Source: an uncultured Georgenia sp. (GTDB lineage: Bacteria; Actinomycetota; Actinomycetes; Actinomycetales; Actinomycetaceae). Taken from it: a stretch of DNA of 9,634 bases. Both the position numbers and the translations under genes were made by a program. The stretch is from assembly GCF_937958535.1 (NCBI RefSeq), contig NZ_CALGNQ010000247.1, positions 1-9,634 of the forward strand, given 5' to 3'. Shown here piece by piece: positions 5,778 to 9,634 of this stretch (position 1 is the first letter of the stretch; the number at the start of each line of letters is the position of its first letter). The notes under the pieces were generated by a model. It did no database searches and had not been told where the DNA came from. It saw only the letters and a list, made by a program, of their open reading frames with translations.

Positions 5778-7319
5778 ATGACCGGCAACATCCTGGAGAT
5801 GCGCTCGATCTCCAAGTCCTTCCCCGGGGTCCGGGCGCTGCAGGAGGTGAGCCTGGAGGTCCGCGCCGGCGAGGTGCACGCGATCTGCGGGGAGAACGGG
5901 GCGGGCAAGTCCACGCTCATGAAGGTGCTCTCCGGGGTCTACCCGTACGGCACCTACGAGGGCCAGATCGTCCTCGACGGCGAGGAGGTGCGCTTCGGCT
6001 CGATCAACGACAGCGAGTCGCGCGGCATCGTCATCATCCACCAGGAGCTCGCGCTCGTCCCCTACCTGTCGGTGGCGGAGAACATCTTCCTCGGGAACGA
6101 GACGCGGGGGCGTTCCGGCCTGGTGAACTGGCACGAGGCCAACTCCCGGGCCGCCGAGCTCCTGGCGCGGGTGGGCCTGGACGAACAGCCGGCCACGCCC
6201 GTGGCCCAGCTCGGGGTGGGCAAGCAGCAGCTCGTGGAGATCGCCAAGGCGCTGTCCAAGGACGTGCGCCTGCTCATCCTCGACGAGCCAACGGCCGCGT
6301 TGAACGACACCGACTCCGAGCACCTCCTGGCCCTGCTCCGCCAGCTCAACGGGCAGGGCATCACGTGCATCATCATCTCCCACAAGCTCGGGGAGATCGC
6401 CGCGATCGCCGACCGCACCACCGTGCTGCGCGACGGGCGCACCATCGAGACGCTCGACATGCGCAGCCCCGAGGCCACCCAGGAGCGGATCATCCGCTCG
6501 ATGGTCGGCCGCGACCTCGAGCACCGCTACCCCGAGCGGACGCCGCAGATCGGGGAGGAGGTGCTCCGGGTCGAGGACTGGACGGTGCACCACCCCACCC
6601 AGGCCGGGCGCGTGGTCGTCGACGGCGCGAGCTTCGACGTCCGGGCCGGCGAGGTCGTCGGCATCGCGGGCCTCATGGGTGCCGGCCGCACCGAGCTGGC
6701 GATGAGCCTGTTCGGCCGCAGCTACGGGCGGGACATCTCCGGGCGGGTCTACCTGCGCGGCAAGGAGGTCCAGCTGCGCACCGTGAGCGAGGCGATCCGC
6801 CACGGCGTCGCCTACGTCTCGGAGGACCGCAAACGCTACGGGCTCAACCTCATCGAGAACGTGCGGCGCAACATCTCCGCCGCCGGACTGCGCAAGCTCG
6901 CGCGCCACGGCTGGGTGAACGGCAACGAGGAGCTCCAGGTCGCCGAGACGTACCGCCAGAGCCTGGACATCAAGACGCCCAGCGTCCTGTCCGTGGTGGG
7001 GAACCTCTCCGGGGGCAACCAGCAGAAGGTCGCGCTGGCGAAGTGGCTCTACACCGAGCCGGACGTGCTCATCCTCGACGAGCCGACCCGCGGCATCGAC
7101 GTCGGGGCCAAGTACGAGATCTACACCATCATCAACGAGCTGGTCGCCGGCGGGAAGGCGGTGGTCGTCATCTCCTCCGAGCTGCCCGAGCTGCTCGGCA
7201 TCTGCGACCGCATCTACACCCTGGCGGCCGGGCGCATCACCGGGCAGCTCCCGGCGGCCGAGGCCACCCAGGAGTCGCTCATGGCGCTGATGACCATCGA
7301 GAAGGAGCAGGTGAGATGA
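5778..7319 (+). CDS. mmsA: Sugar ABC transporter ATP-binding protein, tandem NBDs (MmsA/GguA-like)
   Basis: This 513-aa cytoplasmic ATPase has two fused nucleotide-binding domains and powers the monosaccharide importer. ATG at 5778 follows GGAGGTGG by 7 bases. NBD1 has Walker A GENGAGKST (38-46), Q-loop HQE (Q89), a modified signature LGVGKQQ (145-151), Walker B LLILDEP (165-171) and H-loop H202. NBD2 has the degenerate P-loop GLMGAGRTE (298-306, Arg for Lys), a canonical signature LSGGNQQ (410-416), Walker B VLILDEP (430-436), and ISSE in place of the H-loop His. These asymmetries are normal for RbsA/MglA/GguA-type proteins, in which one composite site is active. Phrases such as AYVSEDRKRYGL, PTRGIDVGAKYEIY and the LGVGKQQ signature point to the GguA/MmsA branch rather than RbsA. 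The stop overlaps the permease start by four bases (ATGA), so translation is probably coupled. Confidence 0.94.
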   Translation: MTGNILEMRSISKSFPGVRALQEVSLEVRAGEVHAICGENGAGKSTLMKVLSGVYPYGTYEGQIVLDGEEVRFGSINDSESRGIVIIHQELALVPYLSVAENIFLGNETRGRSGLVNWHEANSRAAELLARVGLDEQPATPVAQLGVGKQQLVEIAKALSKDVRLLILDEPTAALNDTDSEHLLALLRQLNGQGITCIIISHKLGEIAAIADRTTVLRDGRTIETLDMRSPEATQERIIRSMVGRDLEHRYPERTPQIGEEVLRVEDWTVHHPTQAGRVVVDGASFDVRAGEVVGIAGLMGAGRTELAMSLFGRSYGRDISGRVYLRGKEVQLRTVSEAIRHGVAYVSEDRKRYGLNLIENVRRNISAAGLRKLARHGWVNGNEELQVAETYRQSLDIKTPSVLSVVGNLSGGNQQKVALAKWLYTEPDVLILDEPTRGIDVGAKYEIYTIINELVAGGKAVVVISSELPELLGICDRIYTLAAGRITGQLPAAEATQESLMALMTIEKEQVR

Positions 7320-8491
7320 CCGGTATCACGAGCATCCGGGAGCTCATGTCCCGCAACCTGCGGCAGAGCGGCATCGTCATCGCCCTGGTGGCGATCGTCC
7401 TCCTCTTCTCCCTGCTCAACGCGAACTTCCTCAGCCCGGCGAACCTGACGAACATCGTCCTGCAGTACTCCTACATCCTCATCCTGGCGATCGGGATGGT
7501 CATCGTCATCATCGGCGGGCACATCGACCTGTCCGTCGGGTCCGTCGTCGCGCTCGCCGGCGCGGTGTCGGCGGTGCTCGTCATCAAGCACGGGCAGCCG
7601 TGGTGGGTCGGGGTGCTCGCCTCGCTCGGCGTCGGCCTGCTCGTCGGGGTGTGGCAGGGCTTCTGGGTCGCCTTCGTGGGGATCCCGGCGTTCATCGTCA
7701 CGCTCGCCGGCATGCTCCTCTTCCGGGGCCTGACCTACCGGGTGCTGGACAACGTCTCCCTGTCCCCCTTCGGCGGCACCTACTACCAGATCGCCAACGG
7801 CTTCCAGAACGGGGTGCTCGGCGGGTACGGGTACGACGTCCTGACCCTCCTCGTCTTCGCGCTCGCGGTCGCCGGCTTCGCCCTGGTGCAGTACCGCAAC
7901 CGGCGCGCCGCCCTGCGCTACAAGCAGGCGGTGGAGGCCTTCCCGCTCTTCGTGCTGAAGATCGTCGCGGTCGGCGCGGTGGTCATGTGGTTCAGCTGGC
8001 AGCTGGCCCGCAGCCGCGGCCTGCCCAACGTCCTCATCCTGCTCGCCGTCCTCATCATCGTCTACACCCTCGTCACGCAGCGGTCGGTGTTCGGTCGGCA
8101 CGTCTACGCCATCGGCGGCAACCTCGCCGCCGCCGAGCTCTCCGGCGTCAAGGTGCGGCGGGTGAACTTCATGATCTTCGTCAACATGGGGATGCTCGCC
8201 GCCCTCGCCGGGATCGTGTACTCCGCCCGCGTCAACAGCGCGCAGCCGGGCGCCGGGAACATGTTCGAGCTCGACGCGATCGCCGCCTGCTTCATCGGCG
8301 GCGCCGCCGTCACCGGTGGCGTGGGCCGGGTGACGGGCGCGATGGTCGGTGGCCTCATCATGGCGGTGATGAGCAACGGCATGCAGCTCATGGGCGCCGC
8401 GCAGTCCACCCAGCAGATCGTCAAGGGGCTAGTGCTGCTCCTCGCCGTCGCCTTCGACGTCTACAACAAGCGACGGGCGGGCGCCCGGTGA
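7316..8491 (+). CDS. mmsB: Sugar ABC transporter permease (MmsB/GguB-like)
   Basis: This 391-aa integral membrane protein forms the translocation channel, presumably as a homodimer as is usual in this branch. ATG at 7316 overlaps the ATPase stop (ATGA), with AGGTGAG at 7309-7315 as its close ribosome-binding site. After a short cytoplasmic N-terminus (RELMSRNLRQSG) come roughly ten hydrophobic segments. Family landmarks are ANFLSPANLTNI, the MVIVIIGGHIDLSVGSVVALAG motif, GIPAFIVTLAGMLLFRGLTY, and VFGRHVYAIGGNLAAAELSGVKV, which includes the ATPase-coupling loop. Near the C-terminus is GNMFELDAIAACFIGGAAVTGGVGRVTGAMVGG. The central region with RRAALRYKQAVEAFPLFVLKIVAVGAV makes it longer than RbsC-type permeases (about 320 aa) and fits the GguB/MmsB length. 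Its TGA overlaps a GTG (8488) in the regulator frame. It acts with the two upstream gene products. Confidence 0.93.
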   Translation: MTGITSIRELMSRNLRQSGIVIALVAIVLLFSLLNANFLSPANLTNIVLQYSYILILAIGMVIVIIGGHIDLSVGSVVALAGAVSAVLVIKHGQPWWVGVLASLGVGLLVGVWQGFWVAFVGIPAFIVTLAGMLLFRGLTYRVLDNVSLSPFGGTYYQIANGFQNGVLGGYGYDVLTLLVFALAVAGFALVQYRNRRAALRYKQAVEAFPLFVLKIVAVGAVVMWFSWQLARSRGLPNVLILLAVLIIVYTLVTQRSVFGRHVYAIGGNLAAAELSGVKVRRVNFMIFVNMGMLAALAGIVYSARVNSAQPGAGNMFELDAIAACFIGGAAVTGGVGRVTGAMVGGLIMAVMSNGMQLMGAAQSTQQIVKGLVLLLAVAFDVYNKRRAGAR

Positions 8492-8561
8492 GCGAGGAGG
8501 CCGGCACTGGGTCGCACGGCACGCGAGACCGCACAATGGCCCTGAACCGATCCGACGATGT

Positions 8562-8567
8562 GGGAGG
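8562..8567 (+). promoter_or_regulatory. Ribosome-binding site favouring the GTG 8572 start of the regulator
   Basis: GGGAGG lies four bases before GTG 8572, a slightly short spacing. It is the only purine-rich Shine-Dalgarno match among the candidate starts: GTG 8488 has at most a weak GGGCGG, and ATG 8536 has none. Confidence 0.5.
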
Positions 8568-8571
8568 CGAC

Positions 8572-9600
8572 GTGTCCGGCGATACTCAGGGTGCGGGGAA
8601 GCGGTCCCCGGTGATGGCCGACGTCGCAGCCCGGGCGGGTGTCTCCCACCAGACGGTCTCCCGGGTGCTCAACCAGCCGTCCCTGGTCCGCCCGAGCACC
8701 CGGCAGCGGGTGGAGCAGGCGATCGCCGAGCTCGGGTACCGGCGCAACATGTCGGCACGCGCGCTGGCCACCCGGCGCTCCAGCCTCATCGGGGTGGTGT
8801 CCCCGGCGGTCACGCTCTTCGGCCCGAGCCACATGGCCACCGCCATCCAGGACGCCGCGCGCCAGTTCGGCTACGCGACGATCAGCGCCACCACGGGGCG
8901 GACGAGCCCCACGGAGGCGCTCGACTTCTTCCTCACGCTGGGGGTCGAGGGCATCATCGTCATCGCCCCCACGCGGCAGACCGCCACCGAGGCGAGCAGA
9001 CTGGCCGGCACGCTGCCGGTGGTCGCCGTCGCCGCCGGGATGGGCAAGGTCCGGCCGCTGCACGTCGTGGCGATCGACAACGAGCAGGGCGCCCGGGACG
9101 CCACCCGCCACCTCATCGACCTCGGGCACGAGCGGATCGCGCACATCGCCGGCCCCCGGGACTGGTTCGACGCCCGCGCCCGCATCGAGGGCTGGCGGCT
9201 CGAGCTCGAGTCGGCCGGGCTGCCCGTACCGGACGTGATCGAGGGAGGCGGCTGGGGCGCGGCGGACGGGCACGCGGCGGCCCAGCGGCTGCTGGAGATG
9301 GCCGACCGGCCCACCGCCGTCTTCGCGGCGAACGACGACCTCGCCCTGGGCGCCATGCGCGCCTTCCACACCGCCGGTCTGCGCATCCCGCAGGACATCG
9401 CCGTCGTCGGCTACGACGACGTCGCCAACACTGCCTTCTACGAGCCGCCGCTCACCACGGTGCGCCAGCCGTTCGACGACCTCGGCCGGCACGCGCTGGA
9501 GGCGCTGGTGGCCACCATCGAGGGGCGGCAGCCGGAGGGCGAGCTCAGCCCGCCGGAGCTCGTGGTGCGCGAGTCCTCGGTCGGCTCCGCCGCCGGCTGA
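8572..9600 (+). CDS. LacI-family transcriptional regulator of the sugar operon
   Basis: From GTG 8572 the protein has 342 aa, a normal LacI-family length. The N-terminal helix-turn-helix is PVMADVAARAGVSHQTVSRV plus LN (13-34), with the classic VSxxTVSRVLN recognition helix. NMSARALATRRS (59-70) forms the hinge helix, whose Leu-Ala inserts at the central CG of operators. The effector domain is periplasmic-binding-like: SLIGVVSP (71-78), GVEGIIVIAP, VVAIDNEQGARDATRHLIDLGHERIAHIAGP, PTAVFAANDDLALGAMRAF and VVGYDDVANTAFYEPPLTTVRQP. These are all expected ligand-pocket and dimer-interface blocks. It is the last gene of the transporter operon and so is probably autoregulated through the upstream operator, released by the transported sugar or a derivative (inferred). 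Alternative starts are GTG 8488, which overlaps the permease stop and would add 28 residues, and ATG 8536, which would add 12; both extensions are polar and lie outside the family fold. Confidence 0.93.
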   Translation: MSGDTQGAGKRSPVMADVAARAGVSHQTVSRVLNQPSLVRPSTRQRVEQAIAELGYRRNMSARALATRRSSLIGVVSPAVTLFGPSHMATAIQDAARQFGYATISATTGRTSPTEALDFFLTLGVEGIIVIAPTRQTATEASRLAGTLPVVAVAAGMGKVRPLHVVAIDNEQGARDATRHLIDLGHERIAHIAGPRDWFDARARIEGWRLELESAGLPVPDVIEGGGWGAADGHAAAQRLLEMADRPTAVFAANDDLALGAMRAFHTAGLRIPQDIAVVGYDDVANTAFYEPPLTTVRQPFDDLGRHALEALVATIEGRQPEGELSPPELVVRESSVGSAAG

Positions 9601-9609
9601 GGGGGCGCC

Positions 9610-9628
9610 CGGAGCTGCGGCCGCTCCG
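9610..9628 (+). terminator. Possible stem-loop terminator after the regulator gene
   Basis: CGGAGC (9610-9615) and GCTCCG (9623-9628) form an exact six-base stem with a seven-base loop, nine bases after the TGA of the last operon gene. The position suits an operon terminator. The stem is short, the window ends before any T-tract could be seen, and GC-rich DNA gives such repeats by chance. Confidence 0.3.
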
Positions 9629-9634
9629 CCGCCG

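Noticed and set aside
3689..5920. 743-codon open frame on the minus strand
   Set aside because: It lies opposite the well-identified 3788-4363 and 4520-5710 genes. Its translation is V/G/D/R-rich without any domain, as expected from the third-position GC bias of the plus-strand genes.
5649..6908. 419-codon minus-strand frame opposite the ATPase
   Set aside because: It is antisense to unmistakable ABC ATPase motifs and has compositionally biased sequence.
6660..7170. Inactivated second ATPase domain (Arg in the P-loop, missing H-loop His) and odd first signature LGVGKQQ
   Set aside because: These substitutions are normal for tandem-NBD monosaccharide importers of the RbsA/MglA/GguA type, so they are not evidence of decay.
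5726..7315. Upstream extension of the permease frame through the ATPase gene (possible fusion)
   Set aside because: The extension reads as R/G/H/P-rich shadow sequence. The real permease begins at ATG 7316, where hydrophobic family sequence starts.
7600..8487. Upstream extension of the LacI frame through the permease gene
   Set aside because: It is shadow sequence of the permease gene; recognisable LacI sequence begins only after 8572.
8461..9492. 343-codon minus-strand frame opposite the LacI gene
   Set aside because: Its composition is that of an antisense shadow, with no domain, and the plus strand encodes a complete LacI-family protein.

Overview
The window is very GC-rich and densely coded on both strands, with SD-led genes and several GTG starts. 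Protein content (actinobacterial-type SRPBCC, MGT-type glycosyltransferase, ChvE/MmsAB sugar transporter, LacI regulator) fits a high-GC actinomycete, probably Micrococcales-like; the genus cannot be fixed from this sequence. There are no rRNA or tRNA genes, transposases, phage genes or CRISPR arrays. No stretch over 300 bases lacks a gene.

Left part (1-1382): the 3' part of a pentapeptide-repeat protein gene runs in from the left edge. It is followed by a small RibD-C/DHFR-fold reductase (675-1238). The convergent gap after it holds a 23-bp tandem repeat whose first copy overlaps the reductase stop codon.

Middle part (1383-4363): on the minus strand, a two-gene unit encodes a membrane-anchored SRPBCC protein (3363-2695) and then a GT1/MGT-type glycosyltransferase (2657-1383). 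Divergent from it on the plus strand are a 78-aa two-helix protein of the PLDc_N type and an uncharacterised 191-aa membrane-associated protein.

Right part (4364-9600): a four-gene sugar-uptake operon on the plus strand. It holds a lipoprotein sugar-binding protein (ChvE-like), a tandem-NBD ATPase (MmsA/GguA-like), a permease (MmsB/GguB-like) and a LacI-family repressor as last gene. A LacI-type operator, TGTTAGCGTGAACA (4414-4427), lies upstream of the first gene. A 19-bp stem-loop separates the binding-protein gene from the ATPase gene, which is where high binding-protein and lower membrane-component expression is commonly set. Together the genes look like a repressor-controlled monosaccharide import system. 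No sugar kinase, isomerase or other catabolic gene is in the window, so the sugar is unknown.

I see no convincing undescribed multi-gene system. The best leads are the 23-bp tandem repeat, the intercistronic stem-loop, the operator/repressor pair, and the SRPBCC-glycosyltransferase pair with its altered donor motif.
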